Assembly (NCBI GenBank): GCA_024689165.1
Contig: JAILDS010000289.1
Location: 1-15,115 of the forward strand
Length of the DNA stretch: 15,115 bases
Source: Clostridia bacterium
Lineage (GTDB): Bacteria > Bacillota > Clostridia > Oscillospirales > Acutalibacteraceae
Direction of reading: 5' to 3'
Shown here: piece by piece, positions 7,450 through 14,247 of the stretch
Layout: every line of letters starts with the position of its first letter
Numbering within the stretch: position 1 is the stretch's first letter
Notes under the pieces: model-generated
Database searches by the model: none
Told to the model about the DNA's origin: nothing
Seen by the model: the letters and a program-made list of their open reading frames with translations, nothing else
Program-made: the position numbers and the translations under genes

Positions 7450-7479
7450 GCGGCACCCTGACGGGTGCCGCTGATTTTA
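7450..7479. terminator. Hairpin terminator between gap and the convergent operon
   Basis: A perfect 9-bp stem (GCGGCACCC, 7450-7458, with GGGTGCCGC, 7463-7471) and a TGAC loop follow gap by 21 bases. The plus-strand tail is TGATTTTAT, an interrupted T tract. Read from the minus strand the same hairpin is followed by CTCTGTTTTGTTG, so it can also end the operon that stops at 7516. A bidirectional terminator is likely. Confidence 0.85.
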
Positions 7480-7515
7480 TGTCCGATCATACGGTTATTC
7501 GTTCCGTGAGACGGT

Positions 7516-9189
7516 TCAGTCTGCCAGACGTGAAAGGAAGAACTCTTTCTTTTCGTCGTTGTCGAGCCAGTGTACGGGCTTGAGCTGGGAAACGGACGCG
7601 CCGCTCTTCACACGGCTCTTCGCCCATGCCTCGTGAGTGCCGTCCTTCTGCCTGACGACGATCATCCTGCTTATGAAGGATTTTTCGCGCTGGCTCGTAT
7701 AGCGCTTGTTGCATTCGCCCATTATGCCCTCGAGCTCGTCGATGTTCTGCTCGATGGTCTCGAAGGCTTCGCCCTCGACCGCCAGAGCGTAACGGCTCGG
7801 CACGACCGAGTCGTCGCTGTAGAACAGCCACTTGTCGACCGTGACCCCGTGACGCTCGGAGAACATCCCCATGCTCTTCTGTGCGTCTTCCTCACTGAAC
7901 TTCTCGCCCGCGAAATTGAAGAGCTGGCCCTTGCGGAACACGAACGAGATAAGCGGGCAGTTGTTGCGGAAGCCCTTTACTTCAATGACGTCCTTGAGAC
8001 GGTAGCGGTAAAGACCTGCCTGAGTAGTGATGAGCAGCTCATACTGCCCGCCGAGCTCGAGCTCCTCGACCCCAAGGTAACGCTCGGGCGTCTCGCCGTA
8101 GGGGACGAACTCCATGTAGCAGCTGTCCACGAGCAGCTGCATGTCCGTCGATTCAAGCCTGAAGCAGGCGGCGACGAGCGCCTCGGAGGCGCCGTAAATG
8201 GAGAAATCGAACGGTATGCCGTCGCTCGACCTGCGCAGAGCGTCGGCCGCGGGCTTGAAGCTGGCGTTGCCGATACCGCAAAGTACGGTCATGTCGGGCC
8301 AGAGACGTTTGAGTATAGTTCCGTCAAAGCCCTGTTCGAACTGCCGCCTGAGGTACGCGGCGCGTTCCGGCATAGGCCTGAGCTTTGGCTCGAGACGCTT
8401 CCTCAGCGCGTCGGAGATCTTGACCTCCGGGCTGATGACGCCCTTTTCGATGTCGGAGACGAGTACCTCCCAGTTGTCCTTCAGGTAGGCGAGCTGGCTC
8501 ACGTTCACGCTGAAAAACACCGAGAAGACGAACGTGGCACGTTCGTCGGAAAGGGCGAAACGGTAGATGCAGTAGATGTAGTCGCCGTCGTGCACGTCGA
8601 AGATCTCGCGCCCGGGTATGGTGAGTATGAACGGGTAAAACACGCCGTACCGGCGCGCGCCTATCTCGGCGATATTGCTGCAAAGCGTTCCGTCGGGAAG
8701 AGTTTCATTGGTGGCGGGGGAGAGGAACACGCCCCTGCCGGGACGGTATTTTTTGCCCTCTTCCCTGAGCTTCGCCGCGCCGAGCGCAAGAGCGCGTGTC
8801 CAGGTATAGTTGACGTAGGCCTTGAGCGACGCCGACGTGGCGGGTATGTATTTGGGCACGCCGGAGGAACCGGACGTGCGGGAATAGCCGAGGATTTTGT
8901 CCGCGGTGAGGAGCTTGCTTTCGCCCTTGATCACGCGTTCGATGTAAGGCGCGAAGTCCTCATATCCCGAAACGGGGACTTTGGACCGGAAGTCTTCGAC
9001 GGAACGGATGTCCGCAAAGCCGTGTTCTTTGCCGTAAAGGGTGTTTTTGTTGCGGCGAAGGATCTTTTTCAGAAGCGCCTCGTTTGTTTTCGCGGGGTGT
9101 TTTGAATTCTTTTCAAGCCGGCGCAGGCTGGCGTTGCCTTTTATCACCATGACGTGCATGGCGAGGCTGTTGAGAATGGTTTTTAACAT
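7516..9189 (-). CDS. GH3-auxin-responsive-family acyl-adenylating enzyme (acyl acid amido synthetase type)
   Basis: The 557-residue product belongs to the family named after plant GH3 proteins (not glycoside hydrolase family 3). Plant members activate a carboxylic acid with ATP and join it to an amino acid. The ATP-binding loop TSGSSGVPK is at 105-113, the YGASE motif at 332-336, and the family signature AGLYRYRLKDV at 391-401, followed by GFRNN. The length fits single-domain members. The ATG at 9189 is chosen because it begins the family homology and follows GGAGG; the frame stays open further upstream only over the end of the GH5 gene. No carrier protein or other adenylation partner is near. 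It is the last gene of an operon with a sugar symporter and a secreted glucanase, 25 bases after the latter. The acid and amine used are unknown. Confidence 0.92.
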   Translation of the reverse strand: MLKTILNSLAMHVMVIKGNASLRRLEKNSKHPAKTNEALLKKILRRNKNTLYGKEHGFADIRSVEDFRSKVPVSGYEDFAPYIERVIKGESKLLTADKILGYSRTSGSSGVPKYIPATSASLKAYVNYTWTRALALGAAKLREEGKKYRPGRGVFLSPATNETLPDGTLCSNIAEIGARRYGVFYPFILTIPGREIFDVHDGDYIYCIYRFALSDERATFVFSVFFSVNVSQLAYLKDNWEVLVSDIEKGVISPEVKISDALRKRLEPKLRPMPERAAYLRRQFEQGFDGTILKRLWPDMTVLCGIGNASFKPAADALRRSSDGIPFDFSIYGASEALVAACFRLESTDMQLLVDSCYMEFVPYGETPERYLGVEELELGGQYELLITTQAGLYRYRLKDVIEVKGFRNNCPLISFVFRKGQLFNFAGEKFSEEDAQKSMGMFSERHGVTVDKWLFYSDDSVVPSRYALAVEGEAFETIEQNIDELEGIMGECNKRYTSQREKSFISRMIVVRQKDGTHEAWAKSRVKSGASVSQLKPVHWLDNDEKKEFFLSRLAD

Positions 9190-9214
9190 CTGAGGTCTTC
9201 CTCCCGGTGAACTG

Positions 9215-10630
9215 TTACAGCAGGTCGCCTGTCTTGAGCTTGCGGAGCCAGTCCTTGATCGTTGTGACGATCGCCTGGAGCTTCGCTCTGAAAAGGGCGG
9301 CGCGCTGAGCTGGTGTGCCTTTGGTTTCGATAAGCCCGAACGTGTCAAGAGAAGTTTTGTCGAACGAACCGTCCGTAAAGCCGGCGGCGTATTCCGCAAA
9401 GGACGTCTGCCTGAAGCTGCCGGAATCCGTGCGCAGGCACTCTCCCCATTTTACAAGCAGTTCCTCGTAACTGTCAAGCTCGGGATCGATTTTTTCTATC
9501 GTGGACGAGCCGTAAAGGAACCACGGGGAATCGTCCGCGCTGCTCCCGGCGCCCTTGTAGGTCCACGTGGTCCAGCTCAGCCCCTGTTTGTTGAAGAGCG
9601 AAAGCATGTAGCCGAAGGTCGTAAGACCTCTAGGGTAGAATTCGCCGATGTAAAACGGCGCTCCGTAGTCGGCGTCGCGGATCTCGTTGACCTTTGAGAG
9701 TATCGCGGGGTTCGAAATATCGTACAGGTGCTCCTGATAGACGATGTTTTCCCAGCCGTAGACGTCGGGCGACGCTATCGCGGAGGGGTCCCAGATGGCT
9801 TCCATCGTTATGATGTGGTCCGGGTCGACGGCGCGGACAGCGTCGTAAATGTCGTCGCTGAGCTGCCAGAACACGTCCTTCATGCTCGCGTCGCGGGTGA
9901 TGTTCGTCCCGCAGGGCTCGTTCATGAGGTCGTACATGGCGATCGTCGGGTCGCCGGCGTAATGTTTCGCAAGCTCGGTCCAGAAATCGACCGCAACGGC
10001 GCGGTAACGCTCGCCCTCGGGCGTCTCGTCGAAAAGCGACATGGATTTCGACCTGCCGCAGTGGTCGTAGTCGTTCTGGTAGCCCGCCAGGCCGTGAAGG
10101 TCGATTATCAGGTAAAGCCCGTATTTCCTGCACATTTCGACAACGCCGTCAAGCTCGGAAAAATCGATACTGCCGTCCGCGTTCCTGTACCACGTCCCGT
10201 TGTCGTCGGACTGGAAGTTGCGGTACCAGATCGGCAGACGGATGCAGTTGAAGCCCAGATCTGCGACGTTTTTATAGTCGGTTTCGGTGATCCAGTTGCT
10301 TCTGTACGTTTTGAACAGCTCGCGCGTCGCTTCGGCGCCGAAGCGCTCAACGAGGGTGTCGTAGACGAGCTCCTCGCCGGCGGGGTTCTCGAAGGGGCAG
10401 AACCAGTCCTCCATTATGCCCCAGCCGCCGAAATTCGTCCCGCGCAGGACTGTTTCGGAGCCGTCGGCTTTGAAGAGCTTTTCGCCCTCGACGCGGAGGA
10501 AGTCGGTCTCGGTGATCGGCGCGTAAGCGCCTGCGCCGTCATCATCCGCCTCGAGCGCCGAAGCGGTCACAGGTAAGATGAGAAGAACGGCGAACAGCAG
10601 CGCGCAGATTTTTTTTGCAGTGCGAGTCAT
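9215..10630 (-). CDS. Secreted glycoside hydrolase family 5 (beta-glucanase/cellulase type)
   Basis: The 471-residue precursor begins with a signal peptide (basic MTRTAKK, a hydrophobic run, then VTASA at 21-25 as a signal peptidase I site), so the mature enzyme should be outside the cell. GH5 marks are GTNFGGW (64-70), CIRLPIWY (129-136), the acid/base Glu238 in DLMNEP (234-239), EHLYD (300-304) and the nucleophile Glu330 in YIGEF (327-331). The GGW start resembles exo-beta-1,3-glucanase-like GH5 groups, but the substrate is not fixed by this. There is no dockerin, carbohydrate-binding module or sortase motif; the C-terminus is a basic amphipathic helix. The ATG at 10630 follows AGAGG by eight bases and starts exactly at the signal peptide. 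It is the middle gene of the symporter operon, 104 bases after the symporter. Confidence 0.93.
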   Translation of the reverse strand: MTRTAKKICALLFAVLLILPVTASALEADDDGAGAYAPITETDFLRVEGEKLFKADGSETVLRGTNFGGWGIMEDWFCPFENPAGEELVYDTLVERFGAEATRELFKTYRSNWITETDYKNVADLGFNCIRLPIWYRNFQSDDNGTWYRNADGSIDFSELDGVVEMCRKYGLYLIIDLHGLAGYQNDYDHCGRSKSMSLFDETPEGERYRAVAVDFWTELAKHYAGDPTIAMYDLMNEPCGTNITRDASMKDVFWQLSDDIYDAVRAVDPDHIITMEAIWDPSAIASPDVYGWENIVYQEHLYDISNPAILSKVNEIRDADYGAPFYIGEFYPRGLTTFGYMLSLFNKQGLSWTTWTYKGAGSSADDSPWFLYGSSTIEKIDPELDSYEELLVKWGECLRTDSGSFRQTSFAEYAAGFTDGSFDKTSLDTFGLIETKGTPAQRAALFRAKLQAIVTTIKDWLRKLKTGDLL

Positions 10631-10734
10631 ATCAAAAACCTCTTTTCGGGTATGGGTGTCTTTTCTTGCGGGCCGATCCGACGGCTCGTCATGGTTACGT
10701 CGGCTCCGGGGCGGCGAGCCCGTCCCTGTGCGCG
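10631..10734 (-). other. Intergenic spacer between symporter and GH5 genes
   Basis: This 104-base spacer is much longer than the 25-base one that follows the GH5 gene. On the minus strand it can form a short stem (CCGACG with CGTCGG, 14-base loop) but shows no T tract and no convincing promoter hexamers. It may be an RNA-processing or stability element that sets a different level for the downstream genes. I see no gene in it. Confidence 0.4.
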
Positions 10735-12939
10735 TCAAAGGCACAGAGCCTCGTAGGCTTTTGCCTGAGCTACGGTCTTTCTCGCGTCGAGGCAGGGCTT
10801 TGCGGCTCGGTAATAATCGGCGCTTTCGTTTTCGGCGATCCTGATCTGCCTTCCGGTCTCCGTTCTTTGCCGCTGCAGCGTTTTCAGTCCGGAGCGAAGC
10901 TCTTTTTCGCGGGCCTTGTCTTTCCTGCTGCGGCAGAGCCTGATCTGTTCGAGCACGTCCCTGATAGCGACCTCGGTTTCGTACTCCCGGGCAAAGAGCC
11001 CGTCGAAAACGCTCTCATCGAACTCTGTGATCCCGTTCGGGAATTTCTTCGCTGCGGCTTTTGATGCGACCCTGACGTCCGAGAGCAGCATGAGAAGCCT
11101 TCTTCTTGTTTCGCGTTCCTGTTCGGTGCCTTTGGGCATGGCCTTGATCTCATGTTTTGCAGGCAGAGACACCGAGCCGATGCCGGAGACGCCCGCCTCG
11201 GCAAGGCGCGTCGACAGGCCGAGCCAGAGAACGCCCTGCTCCGTGGTGTATTTCGCGAGTTCGTCGCGGACTCTGCGGGCAACGAGTATCTCGGTGTTTT
11301 CGGCGCGTATCGCGCTGTTCGCCCTCCGCGCGGCCTTTCCGTGCCCCGGCGCGCGCGGGGACAGCTCTTTGCCGGACAGCGCCTTTGAATCCGCTATGAT
11401 CTTTTCTGCTTCGGCTTTCTGTTCCTCAGTCGCGGCGCCGCGTGCGCCGTCCTCCGCCATGGCGCGCAGCCTCAGCACGGCTATCATGCCTTTCTGGTCG
11501 GCCTCGGAGAGGTCGTAGAAGAAATACGGGATGACGTTGAGCGCCGCGCCGATGATAGAGGCTGTGACAAGAACGGTGCAGATCCTGACGAAATAGCCGC
11601 GGTCATAAAGCACGTCGTAGCTGTTCGTGTAGCCGAGGGTGGCGGCGACTGTCTCGTTGAGCCCGGCTTTGTCGTACAGCGCGGGCAGGACGGAGCTCGT
11701 CAGAAGCGCGATAGCCGTTCCGACGAGCCCGACGGCGGCGAACATGCCGTCGATCCTCTCGCCGGAGATATAATGCTGGTAGTCGCGTATGTCTGCGTTG
11801 ACCGAGGGCCCCAGGAGCGAGCCGAGGGCGGTCATGAAGGTGTTCATGAACAGGCACAGCAGCAGCATCCAGATGATGTATGGGCTGCCCGTGCTGCGCA
11901 CGACCGGCAGCATAGTCGCGATGAAAACGATGTTGAGCAGGTTCGAAAAGATCAGCACGCGTTTCTTTCCGAAGCGGCGTATGGCGAAGGGCGCGACGAT
12001 GTTCGGCCAGAACGAGGCGTTGTTGGCGATCATCGTGATTATCGAATACTGGGCCGCGGTGCAGGCGTCCTGGTAGTTGTATATCCACGAGATGATGTTG
12101 CCGAACGCGCCTTCGAGGAAGCCCAGCCACCCCGCGAGAGAGATTATCCAGAAATACTTGTTGTGCGCAACCGCGCGCAGGGCGTCGACGAAGCGCATCC
12201 GGGCAACGTGCGTTTTTGCCTGGACTATCTTTTCCTCAGTGTTGACGTAGACCAGCATCGAAAGCAGGAAGCCGAGGCAGAACACCGGCGGGTATATGTA
12301 CCGGTAAACGCGGATATCGAACAATGTGTTCTCGCCGGTTATCGCCTTTGCCGCGAGAGGAAAAACGAAGTTCATGACCGAGGGCGCGAAGTTTTCGACG
12401 ATGGAACGGATCGAAAGGACGTCCGAGCGCTCTATAGAGTTCGGGGACAGTACGTTGATGAGGCTGTCGTAGGCGTCGGCGTAAAAGTTGTAGAAGAACT
12501 GGAAGGCGATGTTGAAGATCAGAACGACGGCGCATTTGCCCGCGGTGGACATCAGCTCATAGGGCATCCATACGTAGAGGCTGGCGAGGATCGCCGTGGG
12601 CAGACCCATCGTGAGCAGGTACGGGCGGTACTTACCCTTCATCGACCGGGCGCTGTCTATCATCCTCGCGCGAAGCGCCGTCAGGGGGAAGGATGAGAAC
12701 ACGCTGACGATGTATATCACGTATATGGCGCCGGGGCTGATGCCGATGGTGTTGCCGATAAAAGCGTTGCCGACGGAAATAAGCAGCCCGCCCAGATAAT
12801 AGGTGATCACGCGGACGCCGTTGCCGCCGAAGGACAGCGACGCTATCTCCTTATAGGTCATGTAACGGCCTTCAGGCGGGGTCTTCCAGCAGCGCCGCAG
12901 GTCTGAAACAAGGCTTCTGGCTTTATTTACAGCGTTCAT
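10735..12939 (-). CDS. GPH-type sugar:cation symporter with a long cytosolic C-terminal extension
   Basis: Residues about 30-475 form a multi-spanning membrane protein of the glycoside-pentoside-hexuronide branch of the major facilitator superfamily. Family marks are MIDSARSMKGKYRPYLL (93-109), the cytosolic loop motif of MelB-like proteins, and ADIRDYQHYISGERIDG (382-398). Such proteins import glycosides with sodium or protons. Usual members are about 450-500 residues; here some 250 more follow. The extension (about 485-734) is rich in Arg, Lys, Glu and Ala, has no membrane segments, and its last third looks coiled-coil. The ATG at 12939 has GGGAG five bases upstream and a promoter behind it. 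It leads the operon with the secreted GH5 glucanase and the acyl-adenylating enzyme, so glucan oligosaccharides are a plausible cargo (inference). The function of the tail is unknown. Confidence 0.9.
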   Translation of the reverse strand: MNAVNKARSLVSDLRRCWKTPPEGRYMTYKEIASLSFGGNGVRVITYYLGGLLISVGNAFIGNTIGISPGAIYVIYIVSVFSSFPLTALRARMIDSARSMKGKYRPYLLTMGLPTAILASLYVWMPYELMSTAGKCAVVLIFNIAFQFFYNFYADAYDSLINVLSPNSIERSDVLSIRSIVENFAPSVMNFVFPLAAKAITGENTLFDIRVYRYIYPPVFCLGFLLSMLVYVNTEEKIVQAKTHVARMRFVDALRAVAHNKYFWIISLAGWLGFLEGAFGNIISWIYNYQDACTAAQYSIITMIANNASFWPNIVAPFAIRRFGKKRVLIFSNLLNIVFIATMLPVVRSTGSPYIIWMLLLCLFMNTFMTALGSLLGPSVNADIRDYQHYISGERIDGMFAAVGLVGTAIALLTSSVLPALYDKAGLNETVAATLGYTNSYDVLYDRGYFVRICTVLVTASIIGAALNVIPYFFYDLSEADQKGMIAVLRLRAMAEDGARGAATEEQKAEAEKIIADSKALSGKELSPRAPGHGKAARRANSAIRAENTEILVARRVRDELAKYTTEQGVLWLGLSTRLAEAGVSGIGSVSLPAKHEIKAMPKGTEQERETRRRLLMLLSDVRVASKAAAKKFPNGITEFDESVFDGLFAREYETEVAIRDVLEQIRLCRSRKDKAREKELRSGLKTLQRQRTETGRQIRIAENESADYYRAAKPCLDARKTVAQAKAYEALCL

Positions 12940-12970
12940 TCATGCTCCCGAAGTTTTATTCTTCGTTTTC

Positions 12971-12999
12971 AGTTTACCGCTTTTGCCGCGCTTAGTCAA
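12971..12999 (-). promoter_or_regulatory. Sigma-A promoter of the symporter operon
   Basis: On the minus strand TTGACT (12999-12994) and TAAACT (12976-12971) are 17 bases apart, one and two mismatches from consensus. The leader would be about 25 bases. It lies back to back with the rplS promoter, with only 27 bases between the two -35 boxes. Confidence 0.75.
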
Positions 13000-13010
13000 G
13001 CAAGTGCGCG

Positions 13011-13055
13011 CTTTTTAAAAAAATACTTGCATAGACGAAAAAGCTATGTTAAAAT
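13011..13055 (+). promoter_or_regulatory. rplS promoter with A/T-rich upstream element
   Basis: TTGCAT (13027-13032) and TAAAAT (13050-13055) are 17 bases apart. Immediately upstream, 13012-13025 is almost pure A and T, which fits an UP element contacting the RNA polymerase alpha subunit and would suit a ribosomal protein gene. Transcription should start near 13062. Confidence 0.78.
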
Positions 13056-13061
13056 GCTTGA

Positions 13062-13129
13062 GCGTTTCGGCGCAATAACGGATGGTCCTCTGTCCCCGAG
13101 GCATGAACATCTATGAATTCGGAGGAAGT
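13062..13129 (+). ncRNA. Candidate structured leader of rplS (L19 leader type)
   Basis: The 68-base leader between the predicted start site and the rplS ATG can fold in two exclusive ways. In one, GATG (13081-13084) and CCTC (13087-13090) pair with CATC (13108-13111) and GAGG (13098-13101). In the other, TCCTC (13086-13090) pairs with GAGGA (13122-13126), which is the ribosome binding site. This would let L19 or another signal control its own synthesis. Its position agrees with the L19 leader known in Firmicutes, but I cannot test the match to that family. Confidence 0.45.
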
Positions 13130-13474
13130 ATGGACGCTTTAAAACTCATTTCCGACCCCTGCCTCAAAGAGAACGTTCCCGAGATCGAGATCGGCGACAC
13201 CGTCAGGGTGCAGGTCAAGATCCGCGAGGGTGAAAAGGAAAGACTCCAGGCCTACGAGGGCACCGTGATAGCCAGAAAAGGCAGCGGCATCTCCGAGACC
13301 TTTACCGTCCGCCGCATTTCCTACGGCGTAGGTATCGAGAGGGTCTTCCCGATCCATTCCCCCAACGTTGCTTCTGTTGAGACCGTCCGCAAGGGCAAAG
13401 TCCGCAGAGCCAAGCTCTACTATCTGCGCGGCAGAGTCGGTAAGGCTGCCAAGGTCAAGGGCGTCGTCGGCTAA
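13130..13474 (+). CDS. rplS: 50S ribosomal protein L19
   Basis: The 114-residue protein is a component of the large ribosomal subunit located at the interface with the small subunit. The highly conserved centre VIARKGSGISETFTVRRISY (46-65) continues into GVGIERVFPIHSP (66-78), and the C-terminal RRAKLYYLRGRVGKAAKVK (92-110) is typical. The ATG at 13130 is preferred because it gives the normal family length and follows GGAGG; the frame is also open to ATGs at 13103 and 13082, but these lie in the untranslated leader. It is followed by a strong terminator and then by two signal peptidase genes and rbgA, a common order in clostridia. Identification is certain. Confidence 0.99.
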   Translation: MDALKLISDPCLKENVPEIEIGDTVRVQVKIREGEKERLQAYEGTVIARKGSGISETFTVRRISYGVGIERVFPIHSPNVASVETVRKGKVRRAKLYYLRGRVGKAAKVKGVVG

Positions 13475-13488
13475 AACCGAAAAGATCA

Positions 13489-13514
13489 GGCGAGGGCATC
13501 CCTCGCCTTTTCGT
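13489..13514 (+). terminator. Hairpin terminator after rplS
   Basis: A perfect 8-bp stem, GGCGAGGG (13489-13496) with CCCTCGCC (13500-13507), and a 3-base loop are followed by TTTTCGT. The four-T tail is short, so read-through into the downstream lepB genes is possible, making L19 more abundant than the signal peptidases. Confidence 0.85.
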
Positions 13515-13553
13515 AAATTTTAACGCTGCGTCCTGCCGGTTTTTCGTAAGTTT
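13508..13553 (+). repeat. 13-bp direct repeat TTTTCGTAA(A/G)TTT
   Basis: TTTTCGTAAATTT (13508-13520) recurs as TTTTCGTAAGTTT (13541-13553) with one mismatch, start to start 33 bases. The first copy forms the tail of the rplS terminator, the second fills the loop of the inverted repeat before lepB. It may be a small duplication or paired binding sites. Confidence 0.6.
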
Positions 13554-13570
13554 CAGGACGCCGCAGCGTT
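13522..13570 (+). promoter_or_regulatory. Long inverted repeat in front of the first lepB
   Basis: AACGCTGC+GTCCTG (13522-13535) pairs with CAGGAC (13554-13559) and GCAGCGTT (13563-13570), giving 14 base pairs with a 3-base bulge (13560-13562) and an 18-base loop. It ends six bases before the GGAGG of lepB and has no T tract after it, so it is not a terminator. It could be an RNase III processing site, a stabilising leader hairpin or a protein target. Confidence 0.6.
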
Positions 13571-13588
13571 CAGCCCGGAGGAAGACAG

Positions 13589-14203
13589 TTGCCTTTACGC
13601 CCGACGCGGGAGGAGCTTGAGATATCCTTTGAAAAGGATGACGCTCCGAAAAAAAACAACCCCGAGAAGCGTTCCAAAAGAGCGGCGAAGCTGACGGCCG
13701 CTCTGTTCGCGGTTTGTCGGGTGCTGACGGCGGCTTTGTGTTTTCTGACCGTAATGTATACCGCCTTCTTCCGCTTCGCCGTTGTTTCCGGTTCGTCTAT
13801 GTCGCCTACGCTCAAGGATTCCGACGTGCTCCTGCTGCGCTGCGTCTATTACGGCGTCGAGCGCGGCGACTGCGTGGTGATCAGCCGCGAGAGCAGGCTT
13901 GAGGAGCCCCTTCTCAAAAGGGTCGTGGCCGTCGGCGGAGACACGGTGTATATCGACCGTGAGCAGGGCGGGGTATACGTCAACGGCCTGCTTGTCGAAG
14001 AGCCTTACGTCGTCGAGGATATGGGGCCCGTCGGCGACTACGTTTTTCCGGTGACGGTGCCGTACGGCTGCGTCTTCGTCATGGGCGACAACAGGAACGA
14101 CAGCATGGACTCGCGTTTCAGCTCCATCGGGTTTATCCCGGAGAAGGACGTTTTCGGCAAGGTCATATTACGCATTTTTCCCGATCCCGGCGCGATCGGC
14201 TGA
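13589..14203 (+). CDS. lepB: Type I signal peptidase (first of two)
   Basis: The 204-residue membrane enzyme cuts signal peptides from exported proteins at the outer face of the cytoplasmic membrane. A charged N-terminus (to about 34) is followed by one membrane segment at about 36-62. The catalytic Ser70 lies in SGSSMSPTL (67-75), the general base Lys110 in KRVVAVGGD (110-118), and the conserved GDNRNDSMDSR at 166-176. Family length is normal for the Gram-positive type. The start is a TTG at 13589, chosen because GGAGG (13577-13581) precedes it by seven bases and no ATG is suitably placed. It follows the rplS terminator and a long hairpin, and precedes a second lepB by 44 bases. Identification is very sure; how it divides work with the second copy is unknown. 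Confidence 0.95.
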   Translation: MPLRPTREELEISFEKDDAPKKNNPEKRSKRAAKLTAALFAVCRVLTAALCFLTVMYTAFFRFAVVSGSSMSPTLKDSDVLLLRCVYYGVERGDCVVISRESRLEEPLLKRVVAVGGDTVYIDREQGGVYVNGLLVEEPYVVEDMGPVGDYVFPVTVPYGCVFVMGDNRNDSMDSRFSSIGFIPEKDVFGKVILRIFPDPGAIG

Positions 14204-14222
14204 GCCGCGGCGGTCCCGCGGC
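14204..14222 (+). other. GC-rich hairpin between the two lepB genes
   Basis: GCCGCGG (14204-14210) pairs with CCGCGGC (14216-14222) around a 5-base loop directly after the stop codon of the first lepB. No T tract follows, so it is more likely a transcript-stability or coupling element than a terminator. Confidence 0.5.
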
Positions 14223-14247
14223 AGCTTGCCGGTAAAAGAGGTTATTT

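Noticed and set aside
7570..9105. 511-codon open frame antisense to the acyl-adenylating gene
   Set aside because: No recognisable motifs or ribosome binding site, and the minus-strand gene has clear family signatures.
9190..9399. Upstream extension of the acyl-adenylating gene to an ATG at 9399
   Set aside because: The extra 70 residues overlap the end of the GH5 gene, look random, and lie before a well-placed GGAGG and ATG at 9189.
10631..10744. Upstream extension of the GH5 gene to an ATG at 10744
   Set aside because: The ATG at 10630 starts a proper signal peptide and has AGAGG in front; the extension would bury the signal peptide and overlap the symporter gene.
13082..13129. In-frame ATGs upstream of rplS (13082 and 13103)
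   Set aside because: They would add residues absent from L19 and lie in a leader that can fold; the ATG at 13130 has GGAGG and gives normal length.
14204..14222. Terminator between the two lepB genes
   Set aside because: The stem is strong but no T tract follows, so termination is unlikely.
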